Assembly (NCBI GenBank): GCA_025465355.1
Contig: JAODNN010000113.1
Coordinates: forward strand, 1-56,640
Length of the DNA: 56,640 bases
Direction of reading: 5' to 3'
Source of the DNA: Blastococcus sp.
GTDB lineage: Bacteria > Actinomycetota > Actinomycetes > Mycobacteriales > Geodermatophilaceae
The position numbers were made by a program, and so were the translations under genes. Positions 15,838 to 24,268 of the stretch are shown here, one piece after another. Position 1 is the first letter of the stretch; each line of letters starts with the position of its first letter. The notes beneath the pieces were generated by a model. The model did no database searches and had not been told where the DNA came from. It worked only from the letters and a program-made list of their open reading frames with translations.

Positions 15838-17496
15838 ATGGGCAAGCCCGTCCTGCTCAGCGTGGACGACGACCCCGGCGTCTCCCGGGCCGTCGCCCGT
15901 GACCTGCGCCGTCAGTACGGCGCGGACTTCCGGGTGCTGCGCGCATCGTCGGGCCGGGAGGCGCTCGAGGCACTGCGAGAGCTGAAGCTCCGTGGTGACA
16001 CCGTGGCCGCGTTCCTGGCCGACTACCGCATGCCGCAGATGAACGGCATCGAGTTCCTCGAGCAGGCGATGGACCTGTTCCCGCGTGCGCGGCGGGCGCT
16101 GCTCACCGCCTACGCCGACACCGAGGCCGCCATTCAGGCGATCAACATCGTGGACGTCGACTTCTACCTGCTCAAGCCGTGGGACCCGCCGGACGAGAAG
16201 CTCTATCCGGTCGTCGACCAGATGATCCAGGCCTGGCGGGACAGCCCGGAGGCGGTGGTCGACGACGTCAAGCTCATCGGGCACCGCTGGTCGGCGCCGT
16301 CGTTCCGGGCCCGCGACCTCCTGGCCCGTAACGCCGTGCCCTACCGCTGGTACAGCGTGGATGAGCCCGAGGGCCAGCGGCTGCTCGCCGCGGCCGATGC
16401 CGGTCGGGACGACGTGCCGGTGGTGATCACCCCCGACGGGGTCGTCCTGCGGTCGCCTACCGAGACGGAGCTCGCCGGGGTGGTGGGGCTCAGCGTCGAG
16501 CCCCAGGCGGACTTCTACGACCTGGTCGTGGTCGGTGGGGGGCCGGCCGGGCTGGGCGCGGCGGTGTACGGCGCCTCGGAAGGGCTCCGGACCGTGCTTG
16601 TGGAACGGGAGGCCACCGGGGGCCAGGCCGGTCAGAGCAGCCGGATCGAGAACTACCTCGGCTTCCCGGACGGGGTCTCCGGGGGGCAACTCGCCGAGCG
16701 GGCGCGGCGGCAGGCGGCGAAGTTCGGTGCCGAGCTGCTGCTGACGCGTGACTGCGTCGCCCTCGAGGCGCACGGGTCGAAGCGGGTGCTGCGCTTCGCC
16801 GACGGCAGCACGATCGCCGCGCACGCCGTCGTCCTCGCGACGGGAGTGTCGTACCGCAGCCTGGGCGTGGCCGGCGCGGACGACCTGACCGGGCGCGGCG
16901 TCTACTACGGGTCGGCGATGACCGAGGCGGCCGAGTGCGCCGACGAGAAGGTGTTCATCGTCGGGGGCGCGAACTCCGCCGGTCAGGCGGCGGCGTACTT
17001 CGCCCGGTACGCGAGTTCGGTCCACGTCCTCGTCCGCGGTCCGTCGCTCGAGGCGTCCATGTCGCACTACCTGGTCGAGCAGCTCGACGCGATCGCCAAC
17101 GTGCACGTCCATACCTGCACCCAGGTCGCCGAGGCGCACGGCACCGACCACCTGGAGCAGGTCACCCTCCGGGACGCCCGCACGGGTGAGCAGTCGACCT
17201 ATCCGGCCAGCCACCTGTTCGTCTTCATCGGCGGATTCCCGCGCACGCAGTGGCTGGACGGCGTCGTGGTCCGAGACGACCGGGGGTTCATCCCCACGGG
17301 CCCGAGCCTGCTCGAGGACGGCCGACGGCCGCACGGCTGGACCCTCGACCGTGACCCGTACTTCCTCGAGTCGAGCCTGCCCGGTGTGTTCGTCGCCGGT
17401 GACGCTCGGGCCGAGTCGGTGAAACGGGTGGCCTCGGCGGTCGGCGAGGGCGCCATGGCGGTGACCCTGGTGCACCGCTACCTGGGAGAGAGATGA
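15838..17496 (+). CDS. Fused response regulator receiver / thioredoxin reductase-like protein lacking CxxC
   Basis: This 552-aa protein has three parts. Residues 1-120 are a receiver domain with acidic pocket Asp10-12, phosphoacceptor Asp62 in LADYRMP, Thr90 and Lys113. Residues 145-222 look like a thioredoxin/glutaredoxin fold without redox cysteines (VPYRWYSVD, then VPVVITPDGVVLRSPT). Residues 226-552 are a thioredoxin reductase-like flavoprotein with FAD loop GGGPAGLG (233-240), NADPH loop GGANSAGQAA (376-385) and FAD closing motif GDARAESVKRVASAVGEG (521-538). Where TrxR has CATC, around residue 358, the sequence is YYGSAMTEA, so classic disulfide chemistry is impossible. The next gene, a histidine kinase, overlaps by four bases. 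Confidence 0.9.
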   Translation: MGKPVLLSVDDDPGVSRAVARDLRRQYGADFRVLRASSGREALEALRELKLRGDTVAAFLADYRMPQMNGIEFLEQAMDLFPRARRALLTAYADTEAAIQAINIVDVDFYLLKPWDPPDEKLYPVVDQMIQAWRDSPEAVVDDVKLIGHRWSAPSFRARDLLARNAVPYRWYSVDEPEGQRLLAAADAGRDDVPVVITPDGVVLRSPTETELAGVVGLSVEPQADFYDLVVVGGGPAGLGAAVYGASEGLRTVLVEREATGGQAGQSSRIENYLGFPDGVSGGQLAERARRQAAKFGAELLLTRDCVALEAHGSKRVLRFADGSTIAAHAVVLATGVSYRSLGVAGADDLTGRGVYYGSAMTEAAECADEKVFIVGGANSAGQAAAYFARYASSVHVLVRGPSLEASMSHYLVEQLDAIANVHVHTCTQVAEAHGTDHLEQVTLRDARTGEQSTYPASHLFVFIGGFPRTQWLDGVVVRDDRGFIPTGPSLLEDGRRPHGWTLDRDPYFLESSLPGVFVAGDARAESVKRVASAVGEGAMAVTLVHRYLGER

Positions 17497-18971
17497 CCAC
17501 GACCGAGCACAGGCTGGGGCCCGAGGAACTGCGCGAGCTCTTCCTCTTCGAGAACCTGACCGAGGCCCAGCTGGAGTGGGTGGCGGCCAACGGCGACGTC
17601 GTCGACGTCGCGGCGGGGACGGAGGTGTCGGTCGAGGGCGAGCCGGCCGACTGCTTCCACGTCCTGCTCTCGGGCGAGATCAGCATGTCCCGCATGGTCG
17701 GCGGCAGCGAGGTGGAGACCGTCCGGACGTCGTATCGCGGGGCGTACTCGGGTGCCGTCCAGTTCTACTTCGAGGACCGGCTCGAGCAGAAGTATCCCGC
17801 GACCGTCCGGGCGGTGGCCGACAGCCGCTTCCTCGCGCTGCCCGCCCAGCCCTTCGCCGCGGTGTTCCGGCAGTGGTACCCGATGGCGGTTCACCTGCTC
17901 GAGGGGCTGTTTCTCGGCAGTCGCCAGTCCAACGAGCTCGTCGGGCAGCGGGAGCGGTTGCTGGCGCTGGGCAAGCTGACCGCGGGGCTGACCCACGAGC
18001 TGAACAACCCCGCCGCGGCGGCTGCGCGGGCCACCTCGGCGCTGCGTGAACGGTTCGCCGGCATGCGGCACAAGCTCGCGATGCTCTCCGAGGGCACGAT
18101 CGACGCCGGGATGCTGCGGGCGCTCACCGGGCTCCAGGAGGAGTTCGTCGCACGGATCGGCGGCAGTGGGGAGCTGTCGGCACTGGAGCGGTCGGACCGC
18201 GAGGACGATCTCGGTGACTGGCTCGAGGGCCGCGACGTGACGCAGCCGTGGGAGCTGGCCGGGATCTTCGTCGCCGCCGGCCTCGGCCCCGCCGAGCTCG
18301 ATCGTGTGGCGGACACCGTGGCGCCGTCGTTCCTCGAACCGGCCCTGCGCTGGCTGGCCTACACGGTGGAGACCGAGCTGCTGCTGGCCGAGATCGCGGA
18401 CAGCACGGAACGGATCTCCTCCCTCGTCGACGCCGCGAAGCAGTACTCGCAGATGGACCGGACGCCGCACCAGCCGACCGATCTGCACGCCGGGCTCGAT
18501 GCCACCCTGGTCATGCTCAGCGCCAAGATCGGCCCGGACGTCACCGTCGTGAAGGACTATGACCGGAGCCTCCCGAAGGTCCCGGCCTACGCCGGCGAGC
18601 TCAACCAGGTGTGGACGAACCTCATCCACAACGCCCTCGATGCCATGGCGGGGGAGGGGACGCTCACCCTGCGCACGGGCGTGGACGGCGACTGCGCGCT
18701 CGTCGAGATCGGCGACACCGGGCCCGGCATCCCGAAGGATCTGCGCCGGCGGGTGTTCGAGCCCTTCTTCACCACCAAGCCCGTCGGGCAGGGGACCGGT
18801 CTGGGTCTGGACGTGTCGTGGCGGATCGTCGTCAAGCGGCACGGCGGGGACCTGCGGGTCTCCTCGACGCCGGGGGACACCCGCTTCCAGGTCCTGCTGC
18901 CGCTCGAGGTGCCGGTGGGCGACCCTGTCCGCGTGCCGGTGGGCGACCCTGCCCGCGCGGAGCCGGCGTGA
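17493..18971 (+). CDS. Sensor histidine kinase with cyclic nucleotide-binding-like domain
   Basis: This 492-aa cytoplasmic kinase starts with a cNMP-binding beta barrel (about residues 17-135), in which the usual phosphate-binding cassette is not clear. Next come a dimerisation helix with His168 in LTAGLTHELNNPAA and a divergent middle region. The C-terminal HATPase domain shows NLIHNALDAM, DTGPGIP, FEPFFTTK and GTGLGLD. No membrane segments are seen, so the signal is internal. The ATGA overlap with the receiver/TrxR fusion marks it as that protein's cognate kinase. The C-terminal tail contains a 24-base tandem repeat. Confidence 0.9.
   Translation: MTTTEHRLGPEELRELFLFENLTEAQLEWVAANGDVVDVAAGTEVSVEGEPADCFHVLLSGEISMSRMVGGSEVETVRTSYRGAYSGAVQFYFEDRLEQKYPATVRAVADSRFLALPAQPFAAVFRQWYPMAVHLLEGLFLGSRQSNELVGQRERLLALGKLTAGLTHELNNPAAAAARATSALRERFAGMRHKLAMLSEGTIDAGMLRALTGLQEEFVARIGGSGELSALERSDREDDLGDWLEGRDVTQPWELAGIFVAAGLGPAELDRVADTVAPSFLEPALRWLAYTVETELLLAEIADSTERISSLVDAAKQYSQMDRTPHQPTDLHAGLDATLVMLSAKIGPDVTVVKDYDRSLPKVPAYAGELNQVWTNLIHNALDAMAGEGTLTLRTGVDGDCALVEIGDTGPGIPKDLRRRVFEPFFTTKPVGQGTGLGLDVSWRIVVKRHGGDLRVSSTPGDTRFQVLLPLEVPVGDPVRVPVGDPARAEPA
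18909..18956 (+). repeat. 24-base tandem repeat in the kinase tail
   Basis: Two copies of a 24-base unit beginning GTGCCGGTGGGCGACCCTG encode VPVGDPVR and VPVGDPAR at the end of the histidine kinase. The in-frame duplication lengthens a proline-rich tail and probably arose by slippage. Confidence 0.8.
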
Positions 18972-19008
18972 CCGGCCTGGTCGTCCAGAGCTGACGAACG
19001 TGCCTCCG

Positions 19009-19434
19009 CTACAGCAGTGCGCGGCAGACGCCCGTCATGTCGACGAGCCCGACCAGGCTTCCGTCGCGCACGACCGGCAGGTGGTGCACATGCCCGGAGA
19101 GCATCAGCTCGGCCGCCTGGCGCAGCTCGGTGCCGACGTCGACGGTGAGCGGCTCGGCGGTGACGACCTGGTTGATCCGGGTGTCGCCCAGGTCCCGACC
19201 GTCGGCCACCGCCTGGGTGATGTCGGTGTCGGTGAGGATGGCGACCGGCCGACGGCTCCCGTCGTCGGTGGTGACGATCAGGGCGCTCGCGCCGTCCCGC
19301 TTCATCAGGTAGGCGGCGGCCGCCAGGTGTGCGGTGGGCTCGACCGTCGTCGTCGGCGGTCCCATCAGCTGTTCGACGGTCACTCGCGCGGGGGCGGCCG
19401 TGCCGGTGGTTTCCTGAGGACTGGTTGCGGACAT
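19009..19434 (-). CDS. CBS-domain protein
   Basis: This 141-aa protein consists of a tandem pair of CBS domains: VTVEQLMGPPTTTVEP to VAILTDTDITQAV, then INQVVTAEPLTVDV to LVGLVDMTGVCRALL. Such stand-alone Bateman modules bind adenine nucleotides and act as sensors for partner proteins. The start at 19434 (MSATSP) was chosen because GGAGAGGGG lies upstream and the longer frame adds only low-complexity sequence. It is convergent with the histidine kinase (37-base gap) and divergent from the following unknown gene. Confidence 0.85.
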   Translation of the reverse strand: MSATSPQETTGTAAPARVTVEQLMGPPTTTVEPTAHLAAAAYLMKRDGASALIVTTDDGSRRPVAILTDTDITQAVADGRDLGDTRINQVVTAEPLTVDVGTELRQAAELMLSGHVHHLPVVRDGSLVGLVDMTGVCRALL

Positions 19435-19528
19435 GTCCGCCCCTCTCCGAGGGTCTGACTGTGGTGCCGGCTCAACACCCGATGCCGGACGAGTGTTCCA
19501 GCCGATCGCTGCGGGAAGGAAGCCCTGC

Positions 19529-20419
19529 ATGTTCGAGGTCGACTGGATGGGCCTGCTCGGCCGCGAGGTCCTGCGCGAGCGCACCGCCGCGCTGGTTGCC
19601 GAGGCGTGTGCCTGGACGGTCGGCATGTCCGATCAGCCGCACCGCGTGCGCCGGGCGGGGCGGCTCGTCGCGACCGGCCTGACGGTGGGGGAGCGGGCCG
19701 CGGCCGGCCTCCCGCTCAGTGGTGAGGAGGACGGCCGGCTGGATCTGGGCGACGCCCGGCCGGGCAGCTTCCAGGACGCGCTGAACGCGGTGGACCGGGA
19801 CGGCGTCGTGCAGGCGGACCGCTTCGACGCGGAGGTGCTGGAACCGTTCGTGCGGGAGACCTGCCTGATGGCCGCGGACCGCGGACGGCGGAGCCGGCCC
19901 CGGGACTGGGCGGAGCTGGCCGACGACGTCGGCGAGGACGAGACCGACCTCGTCGCTGTGGTCGCGGCCGCGGGGTGGGAGGCGCCGCTGCGGATCGAGG
20001 CCGAGCACCTGGTCCTCGCCGCGCTGGGCGGCATGCCGCTGATCGAGGTGGAGGCGGAGGGGCTGCCGCTGTCGCTGGTCCGCGCGGCCGAGGCGGCCGC
20101 CCGCGCGGCAGTCCGCCCGCCGGAGCCGCCGTCGGGCACGGGGCAGGGCCAGGTGCAGGGCCAGGTGCAGGGCGACGTGCAGGGCGAGGCGCAGGACGAT
20201 GCGCTCGCGGGCGCGCGCTACCTCGCCCTGACGGCGCTCGGGGCTGCCCGGGTGACGGTCCCGGTCGCACCCGAGGAGGCGCGGCACCTGCTGGCCGAGC
20301 TGCTGGCACTCGGGCTCGAGCCCGAGGAGGTGACCGCCGTCCTGCCGGACCTGCCGCTGGCGCCCGGGACGAGCGAGGCGGTCGCTGCCCTGCTCGACGC
20401 CCGGCCTCCCGGCGGCTGA
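19529..20419 (+). CDS. Unknown 296-aa protein
   Basis: I do not recognise this protein. It starts MFEVDWMGLLGREVL after GGGAAGGAAG. It is mostly helical, acidic, and without membrane segments. Two alanine-rich segments (VAAAGWEAPLRIEAEHLVLAA and ARYLALTALGAARVTVPV) are separated by a Gln/Gly linker built from 12-base repeats; the first is quoted here only as an approximate region near residues 145-170. It is divergent from the CBS-domain gene and converges on prfC with nine bases between stops. Codon use looks native. Confidence 0.7.
   Translation: MFEVDWMGLLGREVLRERTAALVAEACAWTVGMSDQPHRVRRAGRLVATGLTVGERAAAGLPLSGEEDGRLDLGDARPGSFQDALNAVDRDGVVQADRFDAEVLEPFVRETCLMAADRGRRSRPRDWAELADDVGEDETDLVAVVAAAGWEAPLRIEAEHLVLAALGGMPLIEVEAEGLPLSLVRAAEAAARAAVRPPEPPSGTGQGQVQGQVQGDVQGEAQDDALAGARYLALTALGAARVTVPVAPEEARHLLAELLALGLEPEEVTAVLPDLPLAPGTSEAVAALLDARPPGG
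20146..20193 (+). repeat. 12-base tandem repeat encoding a Gly/Gln linker
   Basis: Four consecutive 12-base units, two identical (GGGCCAGGTGCA) and two diverged, encode a GQVQ/GDVQ-like linker in the unknown 296-aa protein. The unit length keeps the frame, so copy number could vary between strains without breaking the gene. Confidence 0.8.
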
Positions 20420-20428
20420 GGCCGGCCG

Positions 20429-22078
20429 TCAGGCCAGCTGGGCGGCGACCAGGGGTTCGAGCGTCAGCTCGGGCTTGTTCTGCTGGAGCACCCGGAGGCC
20501 CCATTTGTCGGTGAAGACACCGAGCAGGGTCCCGTCGGTCCGCTGGAGCACCTCGGCCCCGCGGGCGGCGGCGACGCCGGGCGCCGAGGCCTCGTCGGTG
20601 CGCAGGGCCAGGCTGTACGGGAGGCGCTCGAGCTCGATGGGGGCACCGAACTCGTGCTCCATGCGGTGCACGGCCACCTCGAACTGCATCGGCCCGACGG
20701 CGGCCAGCACCGGCGTGCCGTCCCCGCGGCGGTCCGAGCGCAGCACCTGGACGACGCCTTCCGAGTCGAGTTGCGCGATGCCCTTGCGGAACTGCTTGTG
20801 CTTGGCGGTGTCCCGGCTGTGGCAGACGGCGAAGTGCTCGGGCGCGAAGGTGGTGAGCGGGGGATAGGCGACCGGCCGCTCGGTGTAGAGGGTGTCGCCC
20901 ACGCCCAGGGCGGCGGCGTTGACCAGGCCGACGACGTCACCGGGGTAGGCGACGTCGATGCTCTCCCGCTCCCGGCCGAACACGTGCTGGGCGTACTTGG
21001 TCGCGAACGGGCGGCCGGTGCGGGCGTGCGTCACGACCATGCCGCGCTCGAACACCCCCGAGCAGATCCGGATGAAGGCCAGCCGGTCGCGGTGGGCGCT
21101 GTCCATCCCGGCCTGCACCTTGAAGACGAACGCGCTGAACGGCTCGGTCAGCTCGCGGATCACGCCGTTCTCGTCGGGCTGTCCGGAGGGCGCGGGGGAG
21201 AGGTCGACCAGGGTGTCGAGCAGGGCGCCGACACCGAAGTTGGAGACAGCCGAGGCGAACAGCACCGGGGTGGTGACGCCGGCCAGGAACAGCGACTGGT
21301 CGTGGTCGGCGCCCGTGGCGTCGAGCAGGTCCACCTCCTCGACCGCCTGCTGCCAGGCGCTGCCCTCGCGCTCGGCGGCCTGCTCGGCCGTCAGGGCCTC
21401 CTCGGGCGCGATCGTGGCGCCGCCCGCGGTGCGGGTGAACCGCCGGTAGCTGCCGTCGGAGCGGTCGAGCACGCCGCGGAAGTCACCGGCGATGCCGACC
21501 GGCCAGGTCAGCGGGGTCGGGGTCAGGCCGGTGCGCTCGGCGATCTCGTCGAGGAGCTCCAGGGCGTCCTTGCCCGGCCGGTCCCACTTGTTGACCACGG
21601 TGAGGACCGGGATGCCCCGGTGCCGGCAGACCGCGAACAGCTTCATGGTCTGGGCCTCGAGACCCTTCGCGGCGTCGATCAGCATCACCGCGGCGTCGAC
21701 CGCGGTGAGCACCCGGTAGGTGTCCTCCGAGAAGTCGGCGTGGCCGGGGGTGTCCAGCAGGTTGATCACGGCGTCGCCGTACTCGAACTGCAGCGCGGCC
21801 GAGGTGATCGAGATCCCGCGGGCGCGCTCCATGTCCATCCAGTCGGACACGGTGCCGCGGCGTCCGGCCTTGCCGTGCACCGCGCCGGCCTGCCCGATCA
21901 CCCGCGCGTGCAGGGCCAGGGCCTCGGTCAGGGTCGACTTCCCGGCGTCCGGGTGGCTGATCACGGCGAACGTGCGGCGCCGGCGGGCCTCACGGACGAC
22001 GTCCAGCGCGGCACGGTCAGGTCGGTCGTCGGACAGGGGTGGAGCGGGGGTTACTGCGCTCACCGGATCGCTGCCCAC
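20429..22078 (-). CDS. prfC: Peptide chain release factor 3
   Basis: This 549-aa translational GTPase removes RF1/RF2 from the ribosome after termination. The G1 motif is SHPDAGKST, followed by GISITSAA (G2), DTPGHADF (G3) and NKWD (G4). The RF3-specific C-terminal domains are present, with PMQFEVAVHRMEHEFG. The start is uncertain: GTG at 22078 has no clear ribosome site, and GTG at 22063 is a shorter option. It is divergent from the MshC-like gene over about 90 bases. RF3 is found in only some actinobacteria. Confidence 0.92.
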   Translation of the reverse strand: MGSDPVSAVTPAPPLSDDRPDRAALDVVREARRRRTFAVISHPDAGKSTLTEALALHARVIGQAGAVHGKAGRRGTVSDWMDMERARGISITSAALQFEYGDAVINLLDTPGHADFSEDTYRVLTAVDAAVMLIDAAKGLEAQTMKLFAVCRHRGIPVLTVVNKWDRPGKDALELLDEIAERTGLTPTPLTWPVGIAGDFRGVLDRSDGSYRRFTRTAGGATIAPEEALTAEQAAEREGSAWQQAVEEVDLLDATGADHDQSLFLAGVTTPVLFASAVSNFGVGALLDTLVDLSPAPSGQPDENGVIRELTEPFSAFVFKVQAGMDSAHRDRLAFIRICSGVFERGMVVTHARTGRPFATKYAQHVFGRERESIDVAYPGDVVGLVNAAALGVGDTLYTERPVAYPPLTTFAPEHFAVCHSRDTAKHKQFRKGIAQLDSEGVVQVLRSDRRGDGTPVLAAVGPMQFEVAVHRMEHEFGAPIELERLPYSLALRTDEASAPGVAAARGAEVLQRTDGTLLGVFTDKWGLRVLQQNKPELTLEPLVAAQLA

Positions 22079-22169
22079 CAGGTACGGAGTCGGTCGTCAG
22101 ACGCGGAGAGCACACCTCGACAGTAACCGCGTCGCTCGCCGTACCGGTGCGGACAGGCAGGATGAGGGC

Positions 22170-23363
22170 ATGGCGACGCTTCCCGTGCCCCCGATGTCCC
22201 CGTCCGGCGTGCTCGGCCTCACCGGGCGCGTGACCAGCCAGGGAGAGCCGCCGGCCCTGCGCACCGCCGACCTGTCGCTGGCCGGCGGGCCGCTGCCGGT
22301 GACCAGCCCGGCCCGGATCTATGTCTGCGGGATCACGCCCTACGACGTGACCCACCTGGGTCACGCGGCCACCTTCGTGTGGGCCGACGTCCTCGGGTCG
22401 GTGCTGCGGATGGCCGGGTCCGAGGCGGTCACCAGCCGCAACGTCACCGACGTCGACGACGTCCTGACCCGCGCCGCCGACGCCCGCGGGAGGCACTACG
22501 ACGAGTTCGCGCTCAGCCAGGAGTTCTCCTTCGAGCAGGACATGCGCGCGCTGGGGGTGCGGCCGCCCACCCATCAGCCGCGGGCCCGGCACCACATCCC
22601 GCACGTCCAGCAGCTCGCCGCCGCGTTGCTCGTCGACGACAACGCCTACGTGCGCGAGGGACACGTCTTCTTCCGCGCCGGCGACGTCGTGGGGCGGACG
22701 GGACTGGACGCGGCCCGGGCGCGGGAGCTGGCCGCGGAGTTCGGCGACGAGCCCGACGACCCGTTACGGGAGAGTCCCTTCGACGTGCCGGTGTGGCGGC
22801 CGTCGGGCGAGCACGACCCGGCGTGGCCGAGCCCGTGGGGCTGGGGGCGGCCGGGCTGGCACGCGGAGTGCGCGGCCATGGCACACGCGACCCTGGGCTC
22901 CGGGATCGATGTGCTGGTCGGCGGCGAGGATCTCGCGTTTCCGCACCATGCCCACCAGGTGGCCATGGCGGAAGCGGCGTCCGGGGTGGCGCCGTTCGCG
23001 CGGGCGCAGCTGCACGTCGGGGCGGTTCACCAGGGCGGCGCGAAGATGGCCAAGTCCACCGGCAACCTGACGCTGGTCGCCGATCTGCTGCGGGATCACC
23101 CCGGGACGGCGTTGCGGATGCTGCTGCTCGATCGCGCGTGGAACCAGTCCTGGGAGTTCGCGCCCGGACTGCTCGACGGGGCGCACGCCCGCCTGGACGC
23201 GCTCTACGCGGCGGCAGGGCGACCGGGGGCGTCGGCGGCCGCTGAGGCGGCGGTCGCCGACCGGCTGCTGGACGATCTCGACGTCCCCGGCGCGCTGGAC
23301 GTCGCGGTCGAGGCCGGCGGCGATGCGGCCCGGCTGCTGGTCCGCGTGCTCGCGTTGGGCTGA
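22170..23363 (+). CDS. MshC-like cysteine ligase (cysteinyl-tRNA synthetase family)
   Basis: This 397-aa class I ligase has the HIGH-type motif in YVCGITPYDVTHLGHAATF, NVTDVDDVL, GWHAECAAM zinc-site region, and a KMSKS-like KMAKSTGN. It is too short for cysteinyl-tRNA synthetase and lacks the C-terminal anticodon-binding part, which matches MshC, the mycothiol enzyme that joins cysteine to glucosaminyl-inositol. Compared with what I know of MshC the KMSKS motif is altered (Ser to Ala), and it could be a paralogue acting on another amine. The ATG at 22170 follows GAGGG closely. Mycothiol would help remove the formaldehyde made by VanAB, but linkage is not shown. Confidence 0.72.
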   Translation: MATLPVPPMSPSGVLGLTGRVTSQGEPPALRTADLSLAGGPLPVTSPARIYVCGITPYDVTHLGHAATFVWADVLGSVLRMAGSEAVTSRNVTDVDDVLTRAADARGRHYDEFALSQEFSFEQDMRALGVRPPTHQPRARHHIPHVQQLAAALLVDDNAYVREGHVFFRAGDVVGRTGLDAARARELAAEFGDEPDDPLRESPFDVPVWRPSGEHDPAWPSPWGWGRPGWHAECAAMAHATLGSGIDVLVGGEDLAFPHHAHQVAMAEAASGVAPFARAQLHVGAVHQGGAKMAKSTGNLTLVADLLRDHPGTALRMLLLDRAWNQSWEFAPGLLDGAHARLDALYAAAGRPGASAAAEAAVADRLLDDLDVPGALDVAVEAGGDAARLLVRVLALG

Positions 23364-23370
23364 GCGCCGC

Positions 23371-24222
23371 TCAGACCTCCTCCACCTCGAAGGTCCGGGT
23401 GGGGGAGACGAACTCGTCCTGGGCCGCGACCAGCAGGATCTCCCGCGAGCCGGCGTCCGCGGTCGCCTTCAGCAGCCCGAACACCGACGCCGCGGCCCGC
23501 CCCAGGGCCTCGCCGGCCGACCGTGTCTCGAGCCAGTGGGCGAGGAACAGCGCCGCGACGGCGTCTCCGGCGCCGTTGACCGAGACGCCGAGCTTCGGCG
23601 TCCGCACGCGGTAGTGCCGGCCGCCCTCGGACGCCAGCAGATCGATCGCGTCGTCCGGGGTCTCGCTGGTCTCCAGCGAGGTCGTGAGCACCACGCGCGG
23701 GCCGAGCGCCTGGACGGCGGCGACGGCGTCCTTCACGTCGCTCAGGGAGTGGGTCGTCGTCCCCGCGAGCAGGTCCAGCTCGAAATGATTGGGCGTGACG
23801 ATGTCCGCTGCCGGAACCGCGATGTCGCGCAGAAACTCCTCGATGCCCGGACGGACGAACACCCCGCGGCCGACGTCACCGATGACCGGGTCACAGCAGT
23901 ACACCGCCGCCGGGTTGGCCGCGCGCACGTTCGCGACGGTGGACACGACGGCGTGCCCGATGTCGGCCGAGCCCAGGTAGCCGGAGAGCACCGCGTCGCA
24001 GCTGCCGAGGACACCGCGATCGGTGATGCCCTCCACCACCTCCTCGACGGCCGGCCCGTCGAACACCCTGCCGCGCCACTCGCCGTAGCCAGTGTGGTTG
24101 GAGAACTGCACGGTGTGCACCGGCCAGACCTCGATACCGAGGCGCTGGAGCGGGAACACCGCCGAGGAGTTCCCGACATGGCCGTAGGCGACGTGGGACT
24201 GGATGGAGAGAACGGCGACCAT
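23371..24222 (-). CDS. pdxY: Pyridoxal kinase
   Basis: This 283-aa PfkB/ribokinase-like enzyme phosphorylates pyridoxal to PLP in the salvage pathway. Diagnostic parts are [20 protein letters not shown] at the N-terminus, [30 protein letters not shown] and the anion-hole/catalytic loop [15 protein letters not shown] with its aspartate. The length is typical. It converges on the MshC-like gene with seven bases between stops and lies 46 bases after the CoA-transferase gene on the same strand. Hut and aldehyde enzymes nearby do not need PLP, so no functional link is claimed. Confidence 0.93.
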   Translation of the reverse strand: MVAVLSIQSHVAYGHVGNSSAVFPLQRLGIEVWPVHTVQFSNHTGYGEWRGRVFDGPAVEEVVEGITDRGVLGSCDAVLSGYLGSADIGHAVVSTVANVRAANPAAVYCCDPVIGDVGRGVFVRPGIEEFLRDIAVPAADIVTPNHFELDLLAGTTTHSLSDVKDAVAAVQALGPRVVLTTSLETSETPDDAIDLLASEGGRHYRVRTPKLGVSVNGAGDAVAALFLAHWLETRSAGEALGRAAASVFGLLKATADAGSREILLVAAQDEFVSPTRTFEVEEV

Positions 24223-24268
24223 GCCCGAACACTGGCATGCCTGGTCGAGCTCTCCGGGCGGGGGACCG

